Below are positions 25,705 to 34,040 of a stretch of DNA of 64,000 bases, piece by piece. Below the pieces are notes generated by a model. That model saw nothing but the letters and a program-made list of their open reading frames with translations. It searched no databases and was not told the origin of the DNA. Positions within the stretch are counted from its first letter, which is position 1. Every line of letters begins with the position of its first letter. Location: contig NZ_LR594659.1 of assembly GCF_901827155.1 (NCBI RefSeq), positions 558,001-622,000 on the forward strand, given 5' to 3'. A program made the position numbers and the translations under genes. The DNA comes from Variovorax sp. PBL-H6. Lineage in GTDB: Bacteria; Pseudomonadota; Gammaproteobacteria; Burkholderiales; Burkholderiaceae_C.

Positions 25705-25718
25705 ACTTCGTACGAAGT
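25705..25718. promoter_or_regulatory. Perfect 14-bp palindrome, candidate LuxR-type operator
   Basis: ACTTCGTACGAAGT lies in the 74-bp gap between the divergent regulator and monooxygenase genes, 18 bases before the regulator ATG and 42 before the monooxygenase ATG. Symmetry and place suggest a dimer-binding site. Confidence 0.55.
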
Positions 25719-25760
25719 TAGGACATCGGCCGGCGGACCGCATCCGGACAATCCCTTCTC

Positions 25761-27506
25761 ATGAACACCGCAGTCCTGACCTCGCCGGCAGCGCGCCCCG
25801 GCGACGCCGCCACCGGCCCGTTGCCGCCCGCGGCCGGCGCCTTGCCGCCGTCGGTTGGCGACTTCCGATACACCCGCTTCGCGCCCATGCTGCCCCCACT
25901 CGAGCATGGGGTCGAGACCGGCCGCCATCCGGTCGTGATCGCGGGCGGCGGCCCGGTCGGCATGGCGCTGGCGCTGGGCCTGGCCAACCACGGGGTGCGC
26001 AGCGTGATCCTGGAGGCCGACGACACCGTGTGCGTCGGCAGCCGCGCGGCCTGCATCTCGCGCCGCAGCCTGGAGATCGTCGAGCGGCTCGGTGCTGTCC
26101 GATCCTTCCTGGCCAAGGGCCTGCCCTGGACCGGCGGACGCAGCTTCTACAAGACCGAGGAGGTGTTCCGCTTCGAGATGCCGCACGACGAGCGGCAGAA
26201 ACTGCCGCCGATGATTAACCTCGAGCAGTACTACATCGAGCAATACCTCCTCGACGAGATCGTGCGCCGTAACGCGGCCGAGCCGGGGCTGATCGACATC
26301 CGCTGGGGCACGGAGCTCACCGGCCTCGCGCAGGAGCCCGATGGCGTCTCGCTCCAGGCGCGCAATGCGCTGGGCAGCTATGCGCTGAATGCCGCGTGGC
26401 TGGTCGGCTGCGACGGCGGCCAGAGCTTCGTGCGCAAGTCGCTGGACCTCAGCCTCGAGGGCACGGGCTACGAAGGCCGCTACGTGATCATCGATATCGA
26501 ACTGCACAGCACTTACCCGACCGAGCGCCGCGCCTGGTTCGACCCGCCGTGGAACCCCGGCTCGACGGTGCTGATGCACCGCCAGCCCGACGACATCTGG
26601 CGCATCGACTACCAGCTGCGCGCCGGCCAGAGCACGGAAGAGGCGCTGAAGCCCGACGCGGTGGCCGAGTTCGTGCAGCGCCACCTCGACGCCATCGGCG
26701 AAGGCCACCTGCCCTGGAAGACGGTCTGGACCTCGGTCTACCGGGCCGGCGCAATGACGCTGCAGAGCTACCGCCATGGCCGCGTGCTCTTCGCCGGCAA
26801 CGCCGCGCATGCCATGCCCATCTTCGGCGTGCGCGGCCTCAATTCAGGCTTCGACGATGCCGACAACCTGGCCTGGAAGCTGGCGCTGGTGGCACGCGGC
26901 GTGTCTGGCGATGCGTTGCTCGACAGCTATTCGCAGGAGCGCATCGCCGCCTTCCACATCAACGCCGAGAGCGCGATGCGCAGCACCGAGTTCATGTCGC
27001 CGCCCTCGCGTGGCTTCGACCTGCTGCGCGAGGCGGCGCTGTCGCTCGCGGGCGCGCACCGCGGGATCGCCAACCTGATCAACCCGCGGCAGACGCAGGC
27101 CGTTCATTACGAGGACTCTGCGCTGTCCAGCGAGAGCGAGCCGCTGCCGGCCGGGCCGCGGCCCGGCGAGACCCTGCCGGAGCAGCCGCTGGGGCCCGGG
27201 CTGCATCTCACCGATTGGATAGGCCCGCAGTTCACCGTGCTCGTCCTGAACACCGAGCGACCGGATTCCGCTTTCGAGGCCGAGCTCGCCGCGGCACAGG
27301 CCGGTCCGTTGAAGGCCGTGCTGCGTACGTTGCCGCCTTCCGCGGCGCATCGTCCGGTGTTCGAAGCCCTGGGTGCGCAAGAGGGCGCGGTCTACCTGCT
27401 GCGCCCTGACGGCCATGTGGCCGCGCGCTGGCGCCGCGTGCCGCCAGGCGCATTGGCGCAGGCGCTGGCACGTGCCTCGGCGCTGGTCACGAAGGAGGCA
27501 GCATGA
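25761..27506 (+). CDS. FAD-dependent aromatic monooxygenase (MhpA/PheA-like)
   Basis: The 581-residue flavoprotein hydroxylases an aromatic ring with NAD(P)H. It has the Rossmann motif VIAGGGPVGMALALGLANHG (about 59-78), the flavin-binding WLVGCDGGQSFVRK, and the second FAD motif, here AGNAAHAMPIFGVRGLNSGF in which the usual GDAAH Asp is Asn. A thioredoxin-like C-terminal domain follows, as in phenol hydroxylase. An N-terminal extension of about 45 residues is longer than usual. Its stop overlaps the next start by ATGA. The substrate is not readable; the nearby FAH-family gene fits a ring-cleavage path. Confidence 0.88.
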   Translation: MNTAVLTSPAARPGDAATGPLPPAAGALPPSVGDFRYTRFAPMLPPLEHGVETGRHPVVIAGGGPVGMALALGLANHGVRSVILEADDTVCVGSRAACISRRSLEIVERLGAVRSFLAKGLPWTGGRSFYKTEEVFRFEMPHDERQKLPPMINLEQYYIEQYLLDEIVRRNAAEPGLIDIRWGTELTGLAQEPDGVSLQARNALGSYALNAAWLVGCDGGQSFVRKSLDLSLEGTGYEGRYVIIDIELHSTYPTERRAWFDPPWNPGSTVLMHRQPDDIWRIDYQLRAGQSTEEALKPDAVAEFVQRHLDAIGEGHLPWKTVWTSVYRAGAMTLQSYRHGRVLFAGNAAHAMPIFGVRGLNSGFDDADNLAWKLALVARGVSGDALLDSYSQERIAAFHINAESAMRSTEFMSPPSRGFDLLREAALSLAGAHRGIANLINPRQTQAVHYEDSALSSESEPLPAGPRPGETLPEQPLGPGLHLTDWIGPQFTVLVLNTERPDSAFEAELAAAQAGPLKAVLRTLPPSAAHRPVFEALGAQEGAVYLLRPDGHVAARWRRVPPGALAQALARASALVTKEAA

Positions 27507-27682
27507 GCCGCACGGCCGCTCCGAAGGCGAATAGCACCGCAGCCGAAGGCGAAGGTGCTCCAGTGAGCCGCACGGCCGCTCCGAAGGCGAATAGCACCGC
27601 AGCCGAAGGCGAAGGTACGCCAGTGAGCCGCACGGCCGCTCCGAGGGCGAATAGCACCGCAGCCGAAGGCGAAGGAACGCCA
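27503..27682. repeat. Three tandem copies of a 60-bp unit
   Basis: Copies are 27503-27562, 27563-27622 and 27623-27682. They differ at a few bases only (ATG or GTG at the first codon, AAG or AGG in the middle, and the last 9 bases). The unit contains the near-symmetric pieces GCCGAAGGCGAAGG and CCGAAGGCGAATAG. All three frames of the opposite strand are open through the array. Confidence 0.95.
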
Positions 27683-27910
27683 GTCACCCCCCTGAGCCTC
27701 GAAGCACGCGACCGGCTCTACGCAGAATGTGCCCGCGCCATCAGCGAAGCCGGTGCCGGGCGAGAATCGCTTTTCCTCGCGCGACTCGCCCTGCTGCTGT
27801 TCGAGCAGCTCGGCGACGAGGCGCGTTGCCGGACCGCGATGGCGGAGGCGCTGCGCGATTTGCCGCTGCCCTCGCTGTCCGCTGCGCCGGACGCTGCCGA
27901 TACGGCTTGA
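27503..27910 (+). CDS. DUF2783 protein with three inserted 20-residue repeats at the N-terminus
   Basis: Residues 61-135 (TPLSLEARDRLYAECARAIS onward) form the short helical DUF2783 domain that commonly accompanies flavin monooxygenases of aromatic pathways. Residues 1-60 are three copies of a 20-residue unit, SRTAAPKANSTAAEGEG plus linker, coded by a 60-bp direct repeat. The start ATG overlaps the monooxygenase stop (ATGA), and AAGGAGG upstream is kept. Without the repeat the native protein would start near the GTC at 27683, so the repeat seems to have been inserted at the start codon while keeping frame. Function is unknown. Confidence 0.8.
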   Translation: MSRTAAPKANSTAAEGEGAPVSRTAAPKANSTAAEGEGTPVSRTAAPRANSTAAEGEGTPVTPLSLEARDRLYAECARAISEAGAGRESLFLARLALLLFEQLGDEARCRTAMAEALRDLPLPSLSAAPDAADTA

Positions 27911-27940
27911 CTCATTCGAAACCCTGGAGACTTCATCATC

Positions 27941-28915
27941 ATGGACCGCAGAACCCTGCTCACCACCCTCGCCGCTACCGCGGCCGCCAGCGCCGCACCG
28001 TGGGCGCGCGCCCAGAACTACCCCGAGCAGATCATCAAGTGGGTGGTGCCGTACCCGGCGGGCGGCGGCACCGACGTCATCGCGCGCACCCTCGCCGAGG
28101 CCATGCGCCAGGCGCTGGGCCAGCAGATCGTCATCGACAACCGCCCCGGCGCGTCGACCAACATCGGCGCCGATCTGGTCGCCAGGGCCAAGCCGGACGG
28201 CTACACCATCATGTCGGCCGACAACGCGGTGCTCGCCTTCAACGAGTACCTGTTCAGCAAGCTGCCCTTCAACCCCGAGAAGGACTTCAGCTACATCGGC
28301 GCCATCGGCAAGTTCCCGCTGGCGCTGGTGGTGCACCCGGACTTCCCGGCCAAGGACTTCAAGGCCTTCCTCGCCTACGTCAAGGCCAACCCGGGCAAGG
28401 TCAATTACGCCTCGCCGGGCAACGGCTCGCCGCACCACCTGGCGATGGAGATGTTCAAGAACCGCACCGGCACCTTCATCACGCACATTCCTTACCGTGG
28501 CGCAGCGCCGGCGATGGCGGACGTGATGGGCGGCCAGGTGCCGTGCATGTTCCTCGACCTCGCCTCGGGCCTGCCGATCATGCAGGGCCACAAGGTGCGG
28601 GTGCTGGCCATCGGCTCGGGCGCGCGCTCCAAGCTGCTGCCCGATGTGCCCACGCTGGCGGAAGTGGGCGTGCCCAACACCGAGGTGTTCGCCTTCCAGG
28701 GCATCCTGGGCCCGGCCGGCCTGCCCGCGCCGGTGGTGAGCAGGCTCAACGCGGAACTCAACCGCGCCTTCAGCGTGCCGGCCGTGCAGAAGCGCTTCAA
28801 CGACTTCGGCATGGAGGCCATGCCCGGCACGCCGCAGCAATTCGCGGCGCTGTCGCGTGCCGAGTCGAAGCGCTGGGGGCCGATCATCAAGTCGGCCGGC
28901 ATCAAGCTGGATTGA
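27941..28915 (+). CDS. Bug/TctC-family periplasmic substrate-binding protein
   Basis: The 324-residue protein has a signal peptide (MDRRTLLTTLAATAAASAAP, cleavage near ARAQ; RR at the start is Tat-like) and the Bug fold with WVVPYPAGGGTDVIAR and NRPGASTNIGADLVA. Such receptors bind carboxylates and work with TctAB-type transporters, though most Burkholderiales copies are orphans. It is 30 bases behind the DUF2783 gene and so probably part of the monooxygenase operon, likely binding the aromatic substrate or a related acid. No membrane components are present. Confidence 0.9.
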   Translation: MDRRTLLTTLAATAAASAAPWARAQNYPEQIIKWVVPYPAGGGTDVIARTLAEAMRQALGQQIVIDNRPGASTNIGADLVARAKPDGYTIMSADNAVLAFNEYLFSKLPFNPEKDFSYIGAIGKFPLALVVHPDFPAKDFKAFLAYVKANPGKVNYASPGNGSPHHLAMEMFKNRTGTFITHIPYRGAAPAMADVMGGQVPCMFLDLASGLPIMQGHKVRVLAIGSGARSKLLPDVPTLAEVGVPNTEVFAFQGILGPAGLPAPVVSRLNAELNRAFSVPAVQKRFNDFGMEAMPGTPQQFAALSRAESKRWGPIIKSAGIKLD

Positions 28916-28955
28916 GGGTCTCGAACGCCTACCTGGCGTAGGCCTTTCGGGACCC
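28916..28955. terminator. Hairpin between convergent genes, candidate terminator
   Basis: An inner stem GCCTAC/GTAGGC (28927-28932 with 28938-28943) and an outer stem GGGTC/GACCC (28916-28920 with 28951-28955) lie right after the Bug gene and overlap the last codons of the opposite gene. There is only a short T run (CTTTCG), so strength is uncertain. Confidence 0.5.
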
Positions 28956-30095
28956 ATCCTCGAAGACTTCGTCGTCCCGTTCCAGCCTGCCGGCGGCGTC
29001 CCAGCTGCGCTCGCGCGTGACGCGGCCCTTGTCGTCGTAGCGCGATTCGGCGCGCAGCGTCCCGTTGTCGCCGAAGCGCTGGTGCAGGCCGATCGGAATC
29101 TGGCGGTAGCGGCTGACGACTGCGAAGCGCCCCTGCGCGGCGCGCTGGCCGTTGTCTCGGAACTCGGTGATCTCGACGGTGCGCGCCTCGTTGCCTTCAC
29201 CGTAAACCGCCTTGCTGCGGGGCTGGCCGTTGAGGTAGTAGCTCTCGTCGGACAGCGGCTCGCCCGCGAGGCCCCAGCGCTGGTCGCGCACCAGCATGCC
29301 CTTCTCTGAGAACTCCTGCTCGCGCCGCTTGATCGCGCCGCGTTCCAGCAGCAGATAGACGACCTCCCGGCGCTTGATGCCCTCGGAGGACCAGCGCCGC
29401 TCGGTGCGCTGGTTGCCGCTGATCTCGTCCTGCATGGCCGGCTTGCCGTTGTCGTAGAGCTCCTCGCTGCGCACCCGCTTGCCGGCCAGGTAGGCGAGGC
29501 GCGTGCGCAGGGTGCCCTTGGCGTCGAAGAGCTCGACTTGCGAGGGCGTGCTGCCCACGAACCCGCACAGCTGCGCGTCGTCGACGACCGGGGCGAGCAG
29601 GGGCTTGTCCCCGCAGCGCAGCGCCGACAGCTGGCCGCGTTCGGTGAACTCGGCATACGCGCGCTCGCCCGGCTCGGCGTAGAAGGTGGCGCGGCGCAGC
29701 TGACCGTTGGGGTGGAAGCTGCGCGTGAGTCCGGTCTCGTGGCCGTCGTCGTACGTGGCCTCGCGCAGCACCCGGCCCGTCGCCGGTGAGAACTCGCGCG
29801 CCCCGCCTTCCATGTTGCCGCGCGCGTTGACGCTGTGTTCCTTCACCAGTTTGCCGCGCTCGTAATAGCGCAGTAGCCCCATGAAGACACCGTTCTGGAG
29901 CTGCTGTTCGCGCATCAGCGCGCCGCTGTCGCGGTCCTTGCAGCGCATCAGTCCGGTCTTGCCGGCCGTGGTGTGGCCGTTGGCCGGATTCACGTCCTGG
30001 CCGTTGAGCTCGCAATCCTGCACCGCCTGCGCCGCGAGCGGCAACAGGGCGATCAGAACGGCCGCAAGTCCGGCCGGACGCAGGAACTGGGGCAT
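28929..30095 (-). CDS. Exported MORN/YwqK-like repeat protein
   Basis: The 388-residue protein has a signal peptide (cleavage near AAQAVQ) and many copies of the MORN-like pattern, for example YDDGHETGLTRSFHPNGQLR, YDNGKPAMQDE and FGDNGTLRAESRYDDKGRV. The family is named after the Bacillus YwqK protein and is thought to be a beta-sheet adaptor; no enzyme site is seen. Two cysteines near the start (DCELNGQ, MRCKDRD) and two more in the middle (RCGDK, QLCGF) may form disulfides. It is 6 bases behind the VOC gene and thus co-transcribed. Confidence 0.8.
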   Translation of the reverse strand: MPQFLRPAGLAAVLIALLPLAAQAVQDCELNGQDVNPANGHTTAGKTGLMRCKDRDSGALMREQQLQNGVFMGLLRYYERGKLVKEHSVNARGNMEGGAREFSPATGRVLREATYDDGHETGLTRSFHPNGQLRRATFYAEPGERAYAEFTERGQLSALRCGDKPLLAPVVDDAQLCGFVGSTPSQVELFDAKGTLRTRLAYLAGKRVRSEELYDNGKPAMQDEISGNQRTERRWSSEGIKRREVVYLLLERGAIKRREQEFSEKGMLVRDQRWGLAGEPLSDESYYLNGQPRSKAVYGEGNEARTVEITEFRDNGQRAAQGRFAVVSRYRQIPIGLHQRFGDNGTLRAESRYDDKGRVTRERSWDAAGRLERDDEVFEDGSRKAYAR

Positions 30096-30101
30096 GTCGG
30101 A

Positions 30102-30515
30102 TCAGGTGGCGTAGACGGCATCCAGCGAGCGGAAGCCCTTGACCTCGATCGGGTTGCCGAAGGGGTCGCAGAAGAACATGGTCCGCTGCTCCCCCGGCTG
30201 GCCCTCGAAGCGCACCTGCGGCTTCAGCACGAACTCGGTGCCGGCGGCTTCCAGGCGCTCGGCCAGTGCCTGCCAGTCGGGCAGCTCGAGAATAAGGCCC
30301 AGGTGCGGCATCGGCACCATGACATCGCCCACATGGCCCGTGCGCGCGGTGGCGAAGGGCTCGCCCAGGTGAAGCGAGATCTGGTGGCCGAAGAAGTCGA
30401 AGTCGACCCAGGTGTCGGTGCTGCGGCCTTCGGTGCAGCCGAGGCGGCCGCCGTAGAAGCGACGCGCCTCGTCGAGATTCCGGACATTGAAGGCAAGGTG
30501 AAATATGCTGCGCAT
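30102..30515 (-). CDS. VOC (glyoxalase/bleomycin-resistance) superfamily protein
   Basis: The 137-residue protein shows two beta-alpha-beta-beta-beta units, starting FHLAFNVRNLDEARRFYGG and ending FFCDPFGNPIEVKGF, with candidate metal ligands His6 and His49 (ISLHLGE) and Glu in NPIEVKG. These features are typical of VOC dioxygenases and lyases. Substrate is unknown. It precedes the MORN-like gene and is divergent from the DUF2946 gene. Confidence 0.85.
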   Translation of the reverse strand: MRSIFHLAFNVRNLDEARRFYGGRLGCTEGRSTDTWVDFDFFGHQISLHLGEPFATARTGHVGDVMVPMPHLGLILELPDWQALAERLEAAGTEFVLKPQVRFEGQPGEQRTMFFCDPFGNPIEVKGFRSLDAVYAT

Positions 30516-30639
30516 TGGGGGAGCATAGCGGCGCCGCGCCGTCTTGACACCCCTGGATACATTCCCACTGCGTGCCCGCTCTCGCGCTCATTCTTGCGCT
30601 CGTCCCCCGAGCCGATGCGATGCACCGCCGGACCTCGCC

Positions 30640-30645
30640 CATAAT
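30640..30645 (+). promoter_or_regulatory. -10-like element placed for a near-leaderless transcript
   Basis: CATAAT ends 9 bases before the ATG of the DUF2946 gene. If used, transcription would start about 2-3 bases before the start codon. No good -35 box is seen 17 bases upstream. Confidence 0.35.
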
Positions 30646-30654
30646 CGCGAATCC

Positions 30655-31011
30655 ATGTCCTGCCTGCGCCACGCCCACTGCCTCGGCCGCCTCGTGCTGC
30701 TGTGGTTTGCGCTGTCGCTGGGCGCGGCGATCGCCTCGCCGATCGTGCATCCGCAGGCGATGGAACTGGTGTGTTCCAGCGTCGGCACCATCAAGGTCGT
30801 GGTCCAGGGCGAGGACGGCGCGCAGGACCTGGGCGCCACTCACCTGGACTGCCCGATGTGCCTGCTGACCGGTGCGGCGCCGCCGTCAGCGCCGATGGCC
30901 GCGTTGCCGCATCCCGTCCCGCTGGCCCATGCGGTCCAGCCCATACCGGCCGCGCGCATCGCCGCGGCCACTGCGGCCCCGCTGCCTGCGCGCGGGCCGC
31001 CCGCGCTCTGA
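30655..31011 (+). CDS. DUF2946-type small exported protein with HxxCxxC motif
   Basis: The 118-residue product has an N-terminal hydrophobic segment (about 10-30) and the motif HLDCPMC (about 63-69), which is the hallmark of DUF2946 proteins found beside copper and other metal transport genes. The His and Cys residues look suited for metal binding. It precedes a TonB receptor by 101 bases and a PCu(A)C chaperone gene follows, so a role in copper handling is inferred. The start is the ATG nearest the hydrophobic segment. Confidence 0.72.
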   Translation: MSCLRHAHCLGRLVLLWFALSLGAAIASPIVHPQAMELVCSSVGTIKVVVQGEDGAQDLGATHLDCPMCLLTGAAPPSAPMAALPHPVPLAHAVQPIPAARIAAATAAPLPARGPPAL

Positions 31012-31112
31012 GCTTGCTGTCGATCCCGTAGCGTGCAGCGCGTCGATCCGGCGCCTGCGCGCTGATCTCCTTGCAATGCACCGGTGCTTCGCGGCGCCGA
31101 GGAGCGCTTTCC

Positions 31113-33440
31113 ATGAACAAGAACAACGTGCTGTCCCTCGCCCTGGGCGCGGCTTTCCCCTGGCTGGCCGGACCGGCATTCGCCCAGGCCTCTCCGATGC
31201 CAGCCGACGACCAGGCGCCCGAGCGCATCAAGTCGCTCGGCGTAGTGACCGTTACCGGCGGCCAGCCGACCTCGCTGCCCACGCAGATTCCCACCACCAT
31301 CGAAGGCGTGACGCGCGAGGAGATCGAGACCCGCATCAACGCTACCGACAGCGAGGACGCGCTCAAGTACCTGCCCAGCCTGCTGGTGCGCAAACGCTAT
31401 GTCGGCGACTACAACCACGCCATTCTCTCGACCCGCGCATCCGGCACTGGCAACAGCGCACGTTCGGCGGTCTATGCGGACGGCATCCTGCTGTCCAACT
31501 ACCTGGGCAACGGCATCGCCAACGGCACCAACTATGCGCCGCGCTGGGGCCTGGTCACGCCCGAGGAGATCGAGCGCGTCGACGTGATGTACGGCCCCTT
31601 CTCCGCGGCCTACCCCGGCAACTCGGCCGGCGCCGTGGTCGACTACGTGACGCGCATGCCCACCCGGCTCGAGGCGCATGTGAAGGCCGGCTACTTCTCG
31701 CAGCCCTTCGACCTCTACAACACGCACCGCACCTTCGACGGCTGGCAGACCAGCGCCTCGCTCGGCAGCAGGAGCGGCGACTGGTCCTGGTGGATCGACG
31801 TCAACCGCACCGACAGCCGCGGTCAGCCGCTGACCTTCACCACCGCTACCTTGGCTTCAGGCGTGCCGGGCCGCGCCGGCACGCCGGTGGCGGGCGCCGT
31901 CGCGGGGCTCAACACCACCAATACGCCCTGGTACATCCTGGGCACCGGCACTGCCTACCGCACGGTGCAGGATCACGCGAAGCTGAAGCTGGCCTACGAC
32001 TTCTCGCCCAGTATTCGCGCCACCTACACGCTGGGCTGGTGGCAGAACAGCGCGGAAGGCCGGCCCGACAGCTACCTGGTCAATGCGGCCGGCCAGCCGG
32101 TCTTCAGCGGGCCGATCGTCATCGGCGGGCGCGGCTACACGCTGGCACCCACTGCTTTCCCGCTGACCAACGACGCCCAGACGCACTACATGCACGGGCT
32201 TTCGGTCAGGAGCAACACCCGGGGCGAATGGGACTGGGAAGTGGCCGCCAGCCTGTACGACTACGCCCGGGACCGGCAGCGCGCGCCCACCGTCGCGCTG
32301 CCGCTCGCGGCCATCGGTGGCGCCGGCACGCTGCAGGACCAGGACGGTACCGGCTGGAACACCCTCGTTGCCAAGGGCACCTGGCGGCCGCAAGGCGTGG
32401 GTGGCGCGCACATCGTCGACTTCGGCATCGGCCGCGATGCGTACAAGCTCGCCATCGCGAAGGACGACGTGTCGGGCAACTGGCGGGACGGCCCGGTCCT
32501 GCCGGGGTCGCTGGTCAGCAATGTCGGCGGACGCACCGTGACGCAGAGCGTCTGGGTGCAGGACAGTTGGGGCTTCGCACCGAAATGGAAGGCCGTGCTC
32601 GGCCTGCGCTACGAGAATTGGAAGGCGAAGGACGGCTTCACCGCCATCGCCACCGGTTCGCAGCCTTACGCCGCACGCAGCGAATCGGATGTGTCGCCGA
32701 AAGCCGCGCTCGCCTGGCAACTGTCGAAGGACACGGTGCTGAAGGCGTCGTTGGGCCGCGCAGTGCGCTACCCGACCGTGGGCGAACTGTACGGCGCAAC
32801 CTCGGGCGGGGCGCTCTCCTTCATCAACGACCCGAACCTCAAGCCCGAGAAGTCGTGGACCGGCGAGCTTTCCGCCGAGAAGGACCTGGGCAGCGGCCTC
32901 GCGCGCGCCACGCTGTTCCACGAGACCACCAAAAACGCGCTCTACAGCCAACTGATTCCGAACTCCACCGTCTCTCGCGTGCAGAACGTCGACAAGGTGC
33001 GCACCACCGGCCTCGAGCTGGCCTACGCCGGCCAGGACGTGGGGGTCCGCGGCCTGGACATGGGTGCCAGCCTGACCTATGCCGATTCCACGATCGTCGC
33101 CAACGCAGCCTTCCCGGCCAGCGTCGGCAAATGGCAGCCGCGCGTGCCGCGCTGGCGCTCCACGGTCTACGCCAGCTACAAGCCCGACGCGCGCTGGGCC
33201 TTCACCGCTGCGGCGCGCTACAGCGGCCGCCAATATTCGAGCCTGGACAACACCGACGTCAACGCCTTCGCCTACTTCGGCGCCAGCCGCTACTTCACCG
33301 TCGACCTGCGCGTGCGCTACCAGATCGACAAGCGCTGGTCGGCGGCCTTCGGCATCGACAACGCCAACAACCAGCAGTACTGGAACTTTCATCCCTACCC
33401 GCAGCGCTCCTACAGCGCTGAACTCCGCTTCGACCTTTGA
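31113..33440 (+). CDS. TonB-dependent outer-membrane receptor, probably copper (OprC/NosA-like)
   Basis: The 775-residue protein has a signal peptide (cleavage near AFAQAS), a plug domain (about 50-170, TRASGTGNSARSAVYADGIL and VDVMYGPFSAAYPGNSAGAV) and a beta-barrel ending in the typical terminal aromatic-rich strand SYSAELRFDL. The receptor imports a metal or chelate using TonB energy. Its neighbours, DUF2946 and PCu(A)C, point to copper, as in OprC and NosA. GGAG is 9 bases before the ATG. The copper assignment is inferred; the receptor class is certain. Confidence 0.9.
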   Translation: MNKNNVLSLALGAAFPWLAGPAFAQASPMPADDQAPERIKSLGVVTVTGGQPTSLPTQIPTTIEGVTREEIETRINATDSEDALKYLPSLLVRKRYVGDYNHAILSTRASGTGNSARSAVYADGILLSNYLGNGIANGTNYAPRWGLVTPEEIERVDVMYGPFSAAYPGNSAGAVVDYVTRMPTRLEAHVKAGYFSQPFDLYNTHRTFDGWQTSASLGSRSGDWSWWIDVNRTDSRGQPLTFTTATLASGVPGRAGTPVAGAVAGLNTTNTPWYILGTGTAYRTVQDHAKLKLAYDFSPSIRATYTLGWWQNSAEGRPDSYLVNAAGQPVFSGPIVIGGRGYTLAPTAFPLTNDAQTHYMHGLSVRSNTRGEWDWEVAASLYDYARDRQRAPTVALPLAAIGGAGTLQDQDGTGWNTLVAKGTWRPQGVGGAHIVDFGIGRDAYKLAIAKDDVSGNWRDGPVLPGSLVSNVGGRTVTQSVWVQDSWGFAPKWKAVLGLRYENWKAKDGFTAIATGSQPYAARSESDVSPKAALAWQLSKDTVLKASLGRAVRYPTVGELYGATSGGALSFINDPNLKPEKSWTGELSAEKDLGSGLARATLFHETTKNALYSQLIPNSTVSRVQNVDKVRTTGLELAYAGQDVGVRGLDMGASLTYADSTIVANAAFPASVGKWQPRVPRWRSTVYASYKPDARWAFTAAARYSGRQYSSLDNTDVNAFAYFGASRYFTVDLRVRYQIDKRWSAAFGIDNANNQQYWNFHPYPQRSYSAELRFDL

Positions 33441-33465
33441 TTCACACTTCAGCAAGGACCCTGCC

Positions 33466-33969
33466 ATGAACACTCGCTTTCTCCCGCGGCTCCCGCGCCG
33501 CATCTCCACCTCCCTTCTCCTGCTGGCAATTGCCGGCAGCGCCCTGGCCCAGGCCCCGGCGGTCGACGTGCGCGATGCATGGATCCGCGCCTCGGTGCCG
33601 GGCCAGAGCGGTACCGGCGCCTTCATGAAACTCAATGCCCCCGCGGGCGCACGCCTGGTCGGCGCTTCCACGCCCGTGGCCGGTGTGGCCGAAGTCCACG
33701 AGATGAAGATGGAAGGCGACACCATGCGCATGCGCGGGCTGGAACACGCCCTCGAGCTTCCGGCGCGTCAAACCGTCGAGCTCAAGCCGGGCGGCTTCCA
33801 CCTGATGCTCATGGACCTGAAGAAGCCTTTGGCCAAGGGCAGCACCGTGCCGCTGACACTGCGCTTCGAGGATCCGAAGGGGCAGACGAGCACGCTGGAG
33901 CTGAAGGTCCCGGTGCTCGCCGGACCGGCAGGCTCTGCAGCACCCGCGGGCGGCGCACACAAGCACTGA
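33466..33969 (+). CDS. Periplasmic copper chaperone PCu(A)C
   Basis: The 167-residue protein has a signal peptide (cleavage near ALAQAP) and the PCu(A)C domain with the copper set HEMKMEG...MRMRG and the distal GGFHLMLMDL, the conserved His/Met pattern HxM-xn-M-xn-HxM. It carries Cu(I) and delivers it to cytochrome oxidase or nitrous-oxide reductase. The C-terminus ends in His-Lys-His, which could add a metal site. It follows the TonB receptor by 25 bases and belongs to the same operon. Confidence 0.92.
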   Translation: MNTRFLPRLPRRISTSLLLLAIAGSALAQAPAVDVRDAWIRASVPGQSGTGAFMKLNAPAGARLVGASTPVAGVAEVHEMKMEGDTMRMRGLEHALELPARQTVELKPGGFHLMLMDLKKPLAKGSTVPLTLRFEDPKGQTSTLELKVPVLAGPAGSAAPAGGAHKH

Positions 33970-33980
33970 TCGCTTCCGGG

Positions 33981-33994
33981 TCCATGCGCATGGA
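33981..33994. promoter_or_regulatory. Perfect 14-bp palindrome upstream of phaM
   Basis: TCCATGCGCATGGA lies 46 bases before the phaM ATG and 11 after the copper-chaperone stop. It could be an operator or a small hairpin; nothing more is visible. Confidence 0.35.
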
Positions 33995-34040
33995 GTAAGC
34001 TGGCCGGGCACAAGAAAACCTCTTCGCAGGAGACCATCCC

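Noticed and set aside
27503..27682. CRISPR array
   Set aside because: The copies are directly joined without spacers and code in frame.
27487..27687. A 66-codon frame on the opposite strand of the 60-bp repeat
   Set aside because: It is a by-product of a repeat that is open in all frames; the + strand frame has a ribosome site, operon place and the DUF2783 domain.
31012..31112. Cobalamin riboswitch before the TonB receptor
   Set aside because: The gap is only 101 bases and has no B12-box-like sequence.
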